From the NCBI RefSeq assembly GCF_030813055.1, contig NZ_JAUSTW010000009.1:62001-126000 (forward strand): 64,000 nt of DNA, read 5' to 3'. This document shows, piece after piece, positions 43,570 to 53,327 of this stretch. This stretch comes from Neobacillus ginsengisoli (GTDB lineage Bacteria; Bacillota; Bacilli; Bacillales_B; DSM-18226). A program made the translations under genes and the position numbers. Each line of letters starts with the position of its first letter. Position 1 is the stretch's first letter. Under the pieces are notes generated by a model. The model saw nothing but the letters and a program-made list of their open reading frames with translations. It searched no databases and was not told where the DNA came from.

Positions 43570-44925
43570 TTAAAGTATTTTATTTAACGAGTCTGTTAGG
43601 GTTTGAACGATAAAGTCCAAATCTTCCTGCTCAATGTTCAGAGGCGGTGATAAGATTAACACATTATTAAAGCCAGCTACCGTGGTTCCATTTCTACCAA
43701 TTATTAAACCCTTCTGTTTGCAATTGGCAATCACCTGAGTAACGAGTTTATTATCCAAAGGTTCCTTCGTCTTTTTATCCTTAACCAACTCAATACCGAT
43801 CAGAAGCCCTTTCCCACGGACATCCCCCACATACGGGTGGTCCTGTAACAGATTCGTTAAATCATTTAAAGTCTGTGCACCTAAATCATGAGAGCGGTCA
43901 AATAATTTTTCCGTTTCCATAATTTCAAGATTTTTTAAGGCCAAAGCACAAGCAGCCGGGCTTCCGCCAAATGTATTCACATGACGGAAAAAATCATATT
44001 CTTCGGATCCTTTGAACGCTTCGTAAATTTCTTTTCTTACAGCTGTTGCCGAAAGTGGCAGATAGGCGCTGGTTATTCCCTTTGCCATCGTAATGATGTC
44101 CGGCTTCACCCCATAGTTCATAAAGCCAAATGGCTTACCGGTGCGGCCAAAACCGCAAATGACTTCGTCAACGATTAAAAGTGCTCCGTGTTTTTCACAG
44201 ACTTCTTTTACCGCTTGCAAATAACCCTCCGGTGGTACAAGGACTCCACCGCCTGTAATGATTGGTTCCATAATCATAGCAGCAATTGTTTCACTTAGTT
44301 CCCAGGTCATCGTGCGATCAATTTCTTTTACTGAAGATAATTCCTTCGGGTCGGCAACATTGCAATCATCCCTGTAGGAATCCGGCGGCGAAACGTGAAT
44401 GAACCCAGGTGCAAGTGGCTCATACTTGTATTTCCTTTGTGCCTGCCCAGTTGCCGCTAGGGCTCCCATCGAATTACCGTGATAGGCCCTGTAGCGAGAA
44501 ACGATTTTGTAGCGGCTATGCTCGCCTTTTTGTTGATGGTATTGGCGAACGATTTTAAAGGCTGTTTCGTTTGCCTCGGAACCGCTATTAGAGAAAAAGA
44601 TGACATATTCATCGCCAAGCATTTCATTGAGCTTTTCAGCTAATTTAATCGCGGGTACATGGCTTTGTGAAAGTGGAAAATAAGCCATTTCCTTCAACTG
44701 TTCGTATGCTGCTTCTGCAAGCTCTGTTCTCCCGTGGCCTACATTGACACAAAATAAGCCTGCCATTGCATCTAAATAACGATTCCCATCCGCATCAGTT
44801 ACCCACGAACCATCCGCTTTCGTTGCAACGATAGTGGCCTTGGGATTATAAGGCTTCATAGAATGCCAAAGATACTTTTCATCCTGTTCAAGTAACGTTT
44901 CTTGGGATTTACTTGTTTGAACCAT
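43570..44925 (-). CDS. class III omega-aminotransferase (beta-alanine/3-aminoisobutyrate:pyruvate type)
   Basis: 451 residues from ATG 44925 (AGGGGG upstream). Fold-type I PLP enzyme: FFSNSGSEANETAFKIVRQY (phosphate-binding), RAYHGNSMGALAATG, VDEVICGFGRTGKP with the PLP Asp, and the Schiff-base Lys in MAKGITSAYLPLS. Context beside mmsA and the Pre/HydA genes says it converts beta-alanine and 3-aminoisobutyrate to malonate and methylmalonate semialdehydes. It starts 71 bases after mmsA with which it is co-transcribed. Confidence 0.88.
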   Translation of the reverse strand: MVQTSKSQETLLEQDEKYLWHSMKPYNPKATIVATKADGSWVTDADGNRYLDAMAGLFCVNVGHGRTELAEAAYEQLKEMAYFPLSQSHVPAIKLAEKLNEMLGDEYVIFFSNSGSEANETAFKIVRQYHQQKGEHSRYKIVSRYRAYHGNSMGALAATGQAQRKYKYEPLAPGFIHVSPPDSYRDDCNVADPKELSSVKEIDRTMTWELSETIAAMIMEPIITGGGVLVPPEGYLQAVKEVCEKHGALLIVDEVICGFGRTGKPFGFMNYGVKPDIITMAKGITSAYLPLSATAVRKEIYEAFKGSEEYDFFRHVNTFGGSPAACALALKNLEIMETEKLFDRSHDLGAQTLNDLTNLLQDHPYVGDVRGKGLLIGIELVKDKKTKEPLDNKLVTQVIANCKQKGLIIGRNGTTVAGFNNVLILSPPLNIEQEDLDFIVQTLTDSLNKIL

Positions 44926-44996
44926 TCCTATTTCCCCCTGTTCCTTTTTCTTTATATGAATAGACCCCCAGTTAATTTGCATTCTGCAATTTCTCT

Positions 44997-46457
44997 TTAG
45001 AATCTTGAAGTGATCATTTTTTTACGAGTGTAGAAGTTTAATCCGTCTTTGCCATTTACATGGAGATCACCGTAGAAAGAATCCTTCCAGCCGGAGAATG
45101 GGAAGAAGGCCATTGTTGCCGGTACCCCTACATTTATTCCCAACATACCTGCATCTGCTTCTTCACGGAATTGACGGACAGCTTTAGCGCTGTTTGTATA
45201 GATGGTTGCCCCGTTTCCGAATCGTGATTTCCGAATATATTCCAAGCCTTCATCTAAATCTTTTGCACGCAGCAAGCTTAATACAGGTGCAAAGATTTCT
45301 TCTTTCGCAATCGTCATGTCGGTAGTAACATGATCAAAAATGGTTGGTCCTAAGAAATTCCCATCAGGAAGTTCATCCATTTCTCTACGTCCATCCCTAA
45401 TCAGGTCCGCACCTTCTTCCAGTCCCTTTTCAATATAGCCAAGAGCTTTATCGCGATGTTCTTTGCGGATTACCGGTGTTAATAACACTTCATCATCCAT
45501 TCCATTTCCAATGGTTAATTCATCCGCACTCTTCTTAAGGGCGGCGATAAATGGAGCATTATCACCAACAACGACAACAGCACTGCATGCCATACAACGC
45601 TGCCCAGCACTTCCAAACGTTGAACTCATAATATTTTGGACTGCTTTTTCCAAATCGGCATCAGGCATGACAATATGATGATTTTTCGCACCGGAAAGGG
45701 CTTGAACTCTCTTGCCTTCGGCTGCGGCACGCTCGTACACATACTTTGCAACCGGCTGGGAGCCAACAAAAGAGATTGCTGCAATGTCCTTGTGTTCGAG
45801 CAAGCCATTGACAACATCGTGTGCACCGTGAACCACATTTAATATCCCGGCCGGAGCTCCTGCTTCACGGAATAACTCTGCTAGTCTATTCGCTAAAATA
45901 GGTGTACGCTCAGAAGGTTTTAAAATGAAAGTGTTTCCGCAAGCAATGGCCATTGGGAACATCCAAAGCGGAACCATCATTGGAAAATTAAATGGTGTAA
46001 TCCCGCCGACAACCCCCAAAGGAAAACGGAACATTTCGGAATCAATCTCTTCGGCAATTCCGGATAGGGTTTCACCCATCATTAATGTCGGAGCCCCCGC
46101 AGCAAATTCAACACACTCTATTCCCCTTTGAACTTCTCCATAGGCTTCTTTGTAAGCCTTTCCATTTTCTAAAACTATTAGTCTGGCAAGTTCCTCATGG
46201 TTTTCTGTCAACAAATGGTGAAACTTAAACAGGACTCTTGCGCGTTTAGGCACAGGAACATTTTTCCAAGTTTTAAATGCTTCTTTTGCAGCTGCAACGG
46301 CTAGATCGACATCTTCTTTAGTTGAGACCGGCACTTTTGTCAAAAGTTCATTGGTTGCCGGATTTGGGACGTCCAATGTTTGATCACTATTTGAATTAAC
46401 CCACTCACCGTTAATAAAATTTTTTAAAATGGCAGTATCATTTTTTGTTACACTCAT
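44997..46457 (-). CDS. mmsA: CoA-acylating (methyl)malonate-semialdehyde dehydrogenase
   Basis: 486 residues, ALDH fold. [17 protein letters not shown] at the N-terminus, [15 protein letters not shown], the NAD loop [15 protein letters not shown] and catalytic Cys in [11 protein letters not shown], all typical of MmsA/IolA enzymes. It turns malonate or methylmalonate semialdehyde into acetyl-CoA or propionyl-CoA. Without iol genes nearby, its place next to an omega-aminotransferase and the PreTA-HydA genes points to pyrimidine breakdown. The upstream region holds an ATGTAAAAT motif (46562-46570) also seen upstream of preT. Confidence 0.93.
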   Translation of the reverse strand: MSVTKNDTAILKNFINGEWVNSNSDQTLDVPNPATNELLTKVPVSTKEDVDLAVAAAKEAFKTWKNVPVPKRARVLFKFHHLLTENHEELARLIVLENGKAYKEAYGEVQRGIECVEFAAGAPTLMMGETLSGIAEEIDSEMFRFPLGVVGGITPFNFPMMVPLWMFPMAIACGNTFILKPSERTPILANRLAELFREAGAPAGILNVVHGAHDVVNGLLEHKDIAAISFVGSQPVAKYVYERAAAEGKRVQALSGAKNHHIVMPDADLEKAVQNIMSSTFGSAGQRCMACSAVVVVGDNAPFIAALKKSADELTIGNGMDDEVLLTPVIRKEHRDKALGYIEKGLEEGADLIRDGRREMDELPDGNFLGPTIFDHVTTDMTIAKEEIFAPVLSLLRAKDLDEGLEYIRKSRFGNGATIYTNSAKAVRQFREEADAGMLGINVGVPATMAFFPFSGWKDSFYGDLHVNGKDGLNFYTRKKMITSRF

Positions 46458-46561
46458 GTTTTAGCCTCCTTATTTTTTTAAAAATTAATTTGGAATAAAT
46501 AGCTTATAAAAACTTTATAATGTAATTATCTCGTAATTTGAAAATTCTTTCATTAGACAGA

Positions 46562-46570
46562 ATGTAAAAT
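46562..46570. promoter_or_regulatory. ATGTAAAAT motif upstream of mmsA
   Basis: Same 9-mer as one of the motifs in the array upstream of preT (53427-53435). Possible common operator. Confidence 0.25.
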
Positions 46571-46643
46571 GAGTTCCTTCGTTTCTTCGACATAGTGAAC
46601 ACTTCTTCAACTTTTTGTCTATTTCCTTTGCTAAAAGCATAAA

Positions 46644-48254
46644 TCAGCGTGTTTTAAATTCCTTCTTTTGGGAAAATGGAGTTGCATAATCATTTACAAG
46701 CAGCATAAATTCAATGGCAACCCGTTTTTCATGCTCCATAAAATCATTTCCAAGAAGGCTTTCCAGTTTTTGAATACGATGATAGAGTGTCTGCCTAACG
46801 ATGAAGAGCTTACTGGATGTTTCCTGCTTTGAACCATTGCACTCTAAATAGGTTTTTAACGTTTCAAGTAGCTTGCCATTATATTTTTCGTCATATTGGA
46901 CAACAGGCTGCAGGTACTCCATGGCAAGCTCTTGTAAATCCATATGCTTGCTCATTTTGGAAATCAGACGATACAAATGTAAATCTTCATAAAAATAATA
47001 GATTTCTTTCTTTGTCATTTTGTGTTGAATTCGAACGGTTTCCTTAGCAGAATAATAGCTTTTATGTACATCACTAAGCGTATCAATAAACCTTCCCGCA
47101 GCAATAAACATTTTTGCCGAGCTTTGATTTTTGATAAAATCAGAGTCTTTAATTGATTCAATCGCTTTTTTAATTCGTTCTTTCAAATTTGTTTTCGTTC
47201 GATTGTTCAGTAGAATAAAAATTATTTCGTTTCTTTTTTCCACCGCAAAAACAGAAAAACCGTTTTGTTCAAAAACAGAACGAAATAATAATTTTAGGTA
47301 TGTAACATCAGATTTTCCTTTTATAGCAAAAAACTTTGTGATTAAAACTACTGCATCATTCGTCCTGGCTTTGATACCGTTCTCAAGCAAATAATCGTTA
47401 ATGCTCTCGAGCGGATGTTCACCCTCAAGCCACCCTTGCAACCACTCAAACTCTTCTACTCTCTTCTTTTCCTCGACATATAAGTCTCTTAATAAGTGCT
47501 GAGCCAAAGCGGTTGACGTACGATCCAAAATTAATAAATCAAATTCACCGATGGGAATTTCCTTCGAAAAAATGACTAAATCTGCGTATTCCTGACCGAA
47601 AAGGTAAATTGGGGCAAACGCAAAATGATCACTGTTTTGCTTGTTTGCCCTCTCTAGTAGCTGAATAATCCCGTTTTGTTCAATTGGTTTAATTTCAGGA
47701 ACAAACTCATATTCCCTGTCTTTTATTCGGAAAATGATTTGGATATCTAACGTTGCAAAGATAAATTGAAGAATATCTTCATACGATTCAATTGTCAAAA
47801 GCCGTTTATTGAGGTTTTGTGAATAGTTTTCTAAATCGGAAATCATTTGATATTGCTGATTGATAATACAGGAATGAATATCTTGGGTGATTTCCACAAA
47901 CAGAACCTCCTGCTGAAACACAATTACAGGGAATTGATACTGATTGGCAATTTCGATAACTTCAGCCGGAATCTCCGACAAATAAGTCCCCATCTCAATA
48001 CAAAGCCCTGAAGCATTAAATTCAATTAACTGTTTAACCATGGAGACAAATAGTTCGATATTTTCCTTCCACGCTACCCCTGTGGATAAAATAAGTTCAT
48101 CTCCATTCAGGAGATTTCGAATACTTGTTACTTCCACAACATGGACCCATTTTACGATCCGGTGGATGCCTTCCTCCCCAGCAATCAAAATAGCATTTTC
48201 AAAGTGCTTCCGCCCCAAAATATCTGCAACCGTAAGTTGTAAATGTTCCTTCAT
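46644..48254 (-). CDS. PucR-family transcriptional regulator
   Basis: 536 residues. N-terminal PucR domain (about 1-125, starting LQLTVADILGRKHFENA), a GGDEF-like middle region (about 290-410) and a C-terminal helix-turn-helix (about 475-530; LLETLKTYLECNGSKQETSS then LFIVRQTLYHRIQKLESLLG). PucR regulators control purine or pyrimidine and related nitrogen catabolism. It sits between the two halves of the pyrimidine-degradation cluster, so it is the likely regulator. Start ATG with AAGGAG. On the same strand as all cluster genes. Confidence 0.87.
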   Translation of the reverse strand: MKEHLQLTVADILGRKHFENAILIAGEEGIHRIVKWVHVVEVTSIRNLLNGDELILSTGVAWKENIELFVSMVKQLIEFNASGLCIEMGTYLSEIPAEVIEIANQYQFPVIVFQQEVLFVEITQDIHSCIINQQYQMISDLENYSQNLNKRLLTIESYEDILQFIFATLDIQIIFRIKDREYEFVPEIKPIEQNGIIQLLERANKQNSDHFAFAPIYLFGQEYADLVIFSKEIPIGEFDLLILDRTSTALAQHLLRDLYVEEKKRVEEFEWLQGWLEGEHPLESINDYLLENGIKARTNDAVVLITKFFAIKGKSDVTYLKLLFRSVFEQNGFSVFAVEKRNEIIFILLNNRTKTNLKERIKKAIESIKDSDFIKNQSSAKMFIAAGRFIDTLSDVHKSYYSAKETVRIQHKMTKKEIYYFYEDLHLYRLISKMSKHMDLQELAMEYLQPVVQYDEKYNGKLLETLKTYLECNGSKQETSSKLFIVRQTLYHRIQKLESLLGNDFMEHEKRVAIEFMLLVNDYATPFSQKKEFKTR

Positions 48255-48294
48255 CCTTTAAATCTCCTTGAAGTTATTTATTTGGGAATGAACA

Positions 48295-48327
48295 AAAAAG
48301 GATTGGCAACGATTAACCAACCCCTTT
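48295..48327 (-). terminator. terminator before pucR
   Basis: GGGTTGG and CCAATCC pair (one G-T) around a 9-base loop, then TTTTTTG. The loop holds TTGGTTAA, the core of the B. subtilis PucR box. Confidence 0.6.
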
Positions 48328-48346
48328 CCTTAAGACCAATAGTAAA

Positions 48347-48580
48347 TTAATGAATGATTGGGAAGTATTCTTTGATTGCATTTAGCATCGATACAAACTC
48401 CTCTTTATCAATAAAATCATCTACCCCCCAATTTTCCAGAATCCATACCACTAATTCTGCCGGTGTATTGAAAACCTCACCGCTTGAGTCAGACTTGCGA
48501 ATCATGTAACGGCCATTATCCTCATCAATGGTCACAACGCATGGGTATGCATTGTCCTTGGATTTTAAGAAGAATTCCAT
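48347..48580 (-). CDS. small cytosolic protein in the pyrimidine cluster, unknown function
   Basis: 77 residues (MEFFLKSKDNAYPCVVTIDE) with AVWxx-like helix LVVWILENWGVDDFI in the middle. No signal or membrane segment. It follows the 72-residue gene after 35 bases, so the pair forms a small operon between hydA and pucR. I do not recognise a family. The position in the cluster suggests a link to pyrimidine use, without direct proof. Confidence 0.6.
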   Translation of the reverse strand: MEFFLKSKDNAYPCVVTIDEDNGRYMIRKSDSSGEVFNTPAELVVWILENWGVDDFIDKEEFVSMLNAIKEYFPIIH

Positions 48581-48615
48581 CTACTTCCCCCATTTTCAAA
48601 ATCTTTTTTTCTCCA

Positions 48616-48834
48616 TTACTTCGTCCCTTGATTCTGTTGAATAAGGAGACTTGAAAAATATTTCCTTGCATTCGGATTTTTTATAAGAATTGTTTCAGTA
48701 ATATTTCCATTCGGAGATAAAAAACCGACGCTATCCCCATTTAATTGTTCCTTAACTCCGTTAATGCGATATCCCTTTTGAATGAAAAAATCGATTTTGT
48801 CTCTTTCATCTAAAAATTGTTGATACTCTGACAT
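48616..48834 (-). CDS. small cytosolic protein in the pyrimidine cluster, unknown function
   Basis: 72 residues from ATG 48834, which follows AGGGGGGATAAG; an upstream in-frame ATG overlaps that site. Helical N-terminus (YQQFLDERDKIDFFIQKGY), then a beta strand pair (GDSVGFLSPNGNITETIL). No known family. Two-gene unit with the 77-residue ORF, separated from hydA by a terminator. Confidence 0.6.
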   Translation of the reverse strand: MSEYQQFLDERDKIDFFIQKGYRINGVKEQLNGDSVGFLSPNGNITETILIKNPNARKYFSSLLIQQNQGTK

Positions 48835-48937
48835 CTTATCCCCCCTATTCAAAATGGTGAAAAACGCATTCTTTAATCATTTATTAAATTCGATAAAGAC
48901 CGTGTTGTTTCCTCTGAATTTTCAAATAACTTATTAA

Positions 48938-48975
48938 TAAAAAGGGCAATTGCTCAATGAAACGAGCAATTGCGG
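48938..48975 (-). terminator. terminator of preT-preA-hydA
   Basis: GCAATTGCTC / GAGCAATTGC with an 8-base loop, followed by CCTTTTTATT on the minus strand. Confidence 0.82.
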
Positions 48976-49017
48976 AATGCTTTCATTTAACAAGAGGATG
49001 AAGCAAGTTGTTTTACG

Positions 49018-50436
49018 TTAGATTGATAATGTTTCATTTTGAGTTACCGGCGTATTTACACTGTATTTTGCCCTTTTCAAATATTGGCCTGAACCCGGTT
49101 TGCCGACGAACTGCTTTTCACGGACAACAAATTCCCCGCGGGATAAAACAGAAACAGGCTCACCGGTGACCTTCATTCCTTCAAACGCATTGTAATCAAC
49201 TGCCATATGGTGAGTTTCTGCAGAAATTACCCGTTCTGCATTTGGATCAAAGATTACAATATCAGCATCCGATCCAACGGCAATCGTCCCTTTTTGCGGG
49301 AATAAACCAAACAATTTCGAAGCGCGTGTAGAAGTAATATCGACAAACTGATTTAAACTAATCCGCCCCTTCTTTACACCTTCAGAGAACAGAATCGATA
49401 GTCGGTCTTCAATAATCGGCCCGCCATTTGGAATTTTCGTAAAATCATCGCGTCCTAAATCCTTTTGTCCTTTAAAATCGAAAGAACATTGATCGGATCC
49501 AATAGTTTGGAGCTGGCCGCTTTTCAACGCATTCCAAAGGACATCTTGATTCCATTTTTCTCTCAACGGAGGGGACCAAACATACTTGGCACCTTCAAAA
49601 TTCGGTTTTTCCAAATAGCTTTGATCAAGGACCAAATATTGCGGACATGTTTCTCCCCAAACATCAAAGCCTTTACTGCGAGCTTGGGCAATTTTTTCTA
49701 CCGCATCTGCACAGGATACGTGAACCACGTATAATTGAGAATTTGCAAGACCCGTCAGACTGGCAGCACGACCTGTGGCTTCACCCTCTAATTCAGGCGG
49801 TCTTGTCAAAGCATGGTAAATCGGCTCTGTTTTGCCTTCTTCAATGGCTTTTTTCGTTAAATAATCGATTACATCACCATTCTCCGCATGCACCATAACA
49901 AGTGCTCCATGTTCTTTTGCCGATACAAGCGTTTTGAATAATGTTTCATCATCCGCTTGGAAGACATTTTTGTAGGCCATAAATACTTTAAAGGAAGTAA
50001 TTCCTTCTTCATTAATAACCTCTGGAAGTTCATTTAGTACATCCTCGTTGATTTCCGAAATCATTAAGTGGAAACCATAGTCAATCACCGATTTTTCCTT
50101 TGATTTGTCATGCCAGATTTGGATGGCATTTTTTAATGGCTCCCCTTTATTGGTTAAACAAAAGTCAATGACCGTTGTTGTTCCGCCAAAAGCCGCTCCT
50201 ATGGTTCCTGATTCAAAATCATCCTTAGTTACCGTTCCGCCAAATGGCATATCTAAGTGAGTGTGGGGATCAATTCCTCCGGGTAGAACAAGACAGCCTT
50301 TTGCATCGATTACCTCAGCACCAATTGCTGATAAGTTCGTTCCTATTTGAGTAACTTTTCCATCTTCAATTAATAGTTCGGCCTGAAAAGTATCTGCAGC
50401 CGTTACAATCGTACCGTTCTTAATTAGCTTCTTCAT
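49018..50436 (-). CDS. hydA: dihydropyrimidinase (D-hydantoinase)
   Basis: 472 residues, cyclic amidohydrolase fold. Metal ligands: H58 and H60 in GGIDPHTHLDMP, the carboxylated Lys in SFKVFMAYKN, His in MVHAENGDVI and VVHVSCADA, and Asp in GSDQCSFDFKGQ. It opens dihydrouracil and dihydrothymine to N-carbamoyl-beta-amino acids. Third gene of the preT-preA-hydA operon, 19 bases after preA. Ends the operon at a terminator. Confidence 0.93.
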   Translation of the reverse strand: MKKLIKNGTIVTAADTFQAELLIEDGKVTQIGTNLSAIGAEVIDAKGCLVLPGGIDPHTHLDMPFGGTVTKDDFESGTIGAAFGGTTTVIDFCLTNKGEPLKNAIQIWHDKSKEKSVIDYGFHLMISEINEDVLNELPEVINEEGITSFKVFMAYKNVFQADDETLFKTLVSAKEHGALVMVHAENGDVIDYLTKKAIEEGKTEPIYHALTRPPELEGEATGRAASLTGLANSQLYVVHVSCADAVEKIAQARSKGFDVWGETCPQYLVLDQSYLEKPNFEGAKYVWSPPLREKWNQDVLWNALKSGQLQTIGSDQCSFDFKGQKDLGRDDFTKIPNGGPIIEDRLSILFSEGVKKGRISLNQFVDITSTRASKLFGLFPQKGTIAVGSDADIVIFDPNAERVISAETHHMAVDYNAFEGMKVTGEPVSVLSRGEFVVREKQFVGKPGSGQYLKRAKYSVNTPVTQNETLSI

Positions 50437-50455
50437 CGTTTATACCCTCCTCAAA

Positions 50456-51742
50456 CTATCCTTTTATATCGACTTTACATTCTGCTTTCAATTTCAGTGC
50501 AGCTTGGCGTTGATTCCAGGTCATCGGCGGCAGCTCGCTCGGCACTTCAATCATATCGATAGCCCCGTCAACCGGACAAACGATCGAACACAAGTTACAG
50601 CCGACGCAATCTTCTTCACGAACCTTCAAATAGCTCTTTCCGTTTGCATCTGTGAGCATGTCAATACATTGATGGGAGGTATCTTCACAGGCAATGTGGC
50701 ACTTATTACAATTAATACAAACATCAGTATTGATTTTGGCAACAATATTGTAGTTAAGGTCCAAATTACCCCAATCAGAGTATCTGGAGACAGACTTCCC
50801 AATAATATCTGAAACAGAAGCAATACCCTTACTATCTAAATAATGGCTAAGTCCTTCAATCATGTCTTCGACAATGCGGAAACCGTGATGCATCGCAGCC
50901 GTACAGACCTGAACACCGGTTGCACCCATTAGTAAAAACTCCACCGCATCCTGCCAATTGGAAATGCCGCCAATTCCTGAGATTGGAACGTTAATTCTTG
51001 AGTTCCTTGCACATTCAGCCACCATATTTAAGGCAATCGGTTTAACTGCAGGACCGCAATACCCGCCATGTGCCCCTTTTCCCGCAACATGTGGAATTGT
51101 ATTCCAGGTATCAAGGTCAACTCCTGCCAAACTATTGATTGTATTGATCATACTAACGGCATCTGCACCGCCATTGACGGCTGCTTCAGCAGTAGCTGTA
51201 ATATCGGTAATATTTGGTGTTAATTTGACAATGACAGGTGTTTTAGCAACTTCTTTCACCCAGAACGTTTGCCGTTCTACAAGCGCGGGTACCTGACCGG
51301 AGGCTGCTCCCATTCCCCGCTCAGCCATTCCATGCGGACAGCCGAAATTTAATTCAAGTCCGTCAACGCCGACATCTTCGACCCGTTTAACAATTTCATG
51401 CCATTTTTCTTGCTTCGGTTCAACCATCAACGAGGCGATAATCGCATGGTTTGGAAAACGCTTTTTCGTTTCATAGATTTCTTTTAAATTAACATCTAAT
51501 GGCCGGTCGGTGATGAGTTCAATATTATTGAAACCGGCTACTCTTTGTCCGTTAAAGCTTACCGCAGCAAACCTTGAGGAAACATTCAAAATTGGATCCC
51601 CCAACGTTTTCCAAACCGCTCCGCCCCAGCCTGCTTCAAACGCTCTTTGCACCTGATAGCCTGAATTGGTAGGAGGTGCTGAGGCAAGCCAAAACGGATT
51701 AGGAGATTTAATACCTGCAAGATTAATACTTAAATCAGCCAT
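50456..51742 (-). CDS. preA: NAD-dependent dihydropyrimidine dehydrogenase, FMN/4Fe-4S subunit PreA
   Basis: 428 residues. TIM-barrel dihydroorotate-dehydrogenase-like domain (1-330) with NFGCPHGMAERGMGAASGQ (substrate loop carrying the catalytic Cys) and VKLTPNITDI; then two 4Fe-4S motifs, CINCNKCHIAC and CVGCNLCSIVC (about 345-400). With PreT it reduces uracil and thymine at the expense of NADH. Second in the operon, 58 bases after preT. Confidence 0.93.
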   Translation of the reverse strand: MADLSINLAGIKSPNPFWLASAPPTNSGYQVQRAFEAGWGGAVWKTLGDPILNVSSRFAAVSFNGQRVAGFNNIELITDRPLDVNLKEIYETKKRFPNHAIIASLMVEPKQEKWHEIVKRVEDVGVDGLELNFGCPHGMAERGMGAASGQVPALVERQTFWVKEVAKTPVIVKLTPNITDITATAEAAVNGGADAVSMINTINSLAGVDLDTWNTIPHVAGKGAHGGYCGPAVKPIALNMVAECARNSRINVPISGIGGISNWQDAVEFLLMGATGVQVCTAAMHHGFRIVEDMIEGLSHYLDSKGIASVSDIIGKSVSRYSDWGNLDLNYNIVAKINTDVCINCNKCHIACEDTSHQCIDMLTDANGKSYLKVREEDCVGCNLCSIVCPVDGAIDMIEVPSELPPMTWNQRQAALKLKAECKVDIKG

Positions 51743-51800
51743 CTCTTTTTCTCCCCTTTGTTATCAAATAAGAAGATTAATAGGTTGCCGGCGAATAGCA

Positions 51801-53168
51801 TCAAACTGTCCCCACCGCACTGTATTGCATATGAATGGCATAAGCAGCTTTTTTTCCATGTTTTGCTGCCGTTACCACCATGGCATCCCCTTTTCCTTTG
51901 CCGAAAACAACGTCTCCACATGCAAAGATTTTAGGGTTTGACGTTTGGAATGTTTCTTGATTCACCTGAACGACACCGTATTCATGTTTGAGGCCTAATG
52001 ACTCGATTAAATTTAAATGTTTTGTTTGTCCGATTGCTTTTACAACAGCATCTACGGGAATAACGTACTCGGATCCTTCAATTGGTACCGGGCTCCTGCG
52101 TCCATCTTTTTCAGGTTCACCGAGTTTCATCTTGATGCACTCAATACCGGTAACCTTACCTGATGAATCGCCGATAATTCTTTTTGGTGCTGTTAAAAAG
52201 CGGAATTCGACGCCATCCTGCTTAGCAAATTCATATTCAAAGTCATAGGCTGTCATTTCCTCTTCCGTTCTTCGATACAAGATTTTTACATTCTCAGCTC
52301 CTAAGCGAACCGAACAGGTAGCTCCGTCAATTGCCGTATTTCCGGCACCAATCACAACAACTTGCTTTCCAACAAAGTCCTCTGATAGCTGACCGCTTTT
52401 TGTTGCTTTTACAAATTCGATCGCATCATGGACACCATCTAAGTCTTCACCTTCAACACCGAGGTTCGGAACATGGGCCATCCCGGCAGCTAAGACGATA
52501 TGATCAAAATTTTCCAGTAAGAATTCAGGTGAAACATCTTTTCCGACCGACGTGCTTGTCTTAATCTTTACATCCAATTTTTCAACTTGTTCTACTTCCC
52601 AAAAGGAAATAGCCTGCGGCAATCGGAAGGAAACGATACCGAAAGTGTTTAATCCGCCGCACTTTTCCGCTGCTTCGAAAATTGTAACCTCATAACCTAA
52701 TCTTGCAAGCTCCCTTGCAGCAGATAATCCTGCAGGACCGCCGCCAATGACGGCAACTGTCCGCCCATTGGAGTTACCGGGCTGAAACAAAGTTTGCTCA
52801 TTTTTTATCGCCCAATCCGTCGCATACCGTTGCAGGTTACCAATCATAATCGGCTTTGTTGAATGATTTAACACACATGCGCCCTCACAAAGCTCTTCTG
52901 TTGGACATACCCTGGAACAGCTTGCACCAACTGGATTTGAAGACATAATCGTTTTGGCCGAACCAAGCAAATTTCCTGAGGCAATTTTTTTAATGAATGT
53001 CGGGATATCAATTCCTGTTGGACAGGCTTTGATACAAGGGGCGTCATAACAATAAAGGCATCGATTAGATTCTTCAACTGCTTCCCGATTGGTTAAACCC
53101 TGTTCCACCTCTTGAAAGTTCTTTTCAAGATTGGATAAGGAAATACGCTGCATTTTTTCATTTGCCAA
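51801..53168 (-). CDS. preT: NAD(P)H-dependent dihydropyrimidine dehydrogenase subunit PreT
   Basis: 455 residues from TTG 53168 with AAGGAGGG upstream. Fe-S domain (1-110) with CLYCYDAPCIKACP and CSRVCPTEELCEGAC, FAD-binding site AVIGGGPAGLSAARELA (about 130), NAD-binding VVIGAGNTAIDGA (about 266). It passes electrons from NAD(P)H to PreA. First gene of the operon. Upstream 660 bases are non-coding and hold repeated TGTAAAAT motifs and a cre-like sequence. Confidence 0.92.
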   Translation of the reverse strand: MANEKMQRISLSNLEKNFQEVEQGLTNREAVEESNRCLYCYDAPCIKACPTGIDIPTFIKKIASGNLLGSAKTIMSSNPVGASCSRVCPTEELCEGACVLNHSTKPIMIGNLQRYATDWAIKNEQTLFQPGNSNGRTVAVIGGGPAGLSAARELARLGYEVTIFEAAEKCGGLNTFGIVSFRLPQAISFWEVEQVEKLDVKIKTSTSVGKDVSPEFLLENFDHIVLAAGMAHVPNLGVEGEDLDGVHDAIEFVKATKSGQLSEDFVGKQVVVIGAGNTAIDGATCSVRLGAENVKILYRRTEEEMTAYDFEYEFAKQDGVEFRFLTAPKRIIGDSSGKVTGIECIKMKLGEPEKDGRRSPVPIEGSEYVIPVDAVVKAIGQTKHLNLIESLGLKHEYGVVQVNQETFQTSNPKIFACGDVVFGKGKGDAMVVTAAKHGKKAAYAIHMQYSAVGTV

Positions 53169-53244
53169 AAAGAAACCCTCCTTAATTGAATGATATAGAG
53201 GTTACAAACTCTGAAATTTTTTACCTAAAAAAGGTATTATCAGA

Positions 53245-53261
53245 AATGAAAGCGCTTTACT
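53245..53261 (-). promoter_or_regulatory. cre-like sequence upstream of preT
   Basis: On the minus strand AGTAAAGCGCTTTCATT fits the CcpA consensus WTGNAARCGNWWWCAWW except for two bases at the left end. It lies about 80 bases before the start. Carbon catabolite control is possible. Confidence 0.4.
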
Positions 53262-53327
53262 AAAAAGTGATGACGAAAAAACTCTCTTCTTGAGTAGGTA
53301 CCAATCCTCCTTTAGAGCGGTTATGTA

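Noticed and set aside
53245..53261. Confident CcpA cre site
   Set aside because: Two conserved bases (TG at the left end) differ; kept as low-confidence only.
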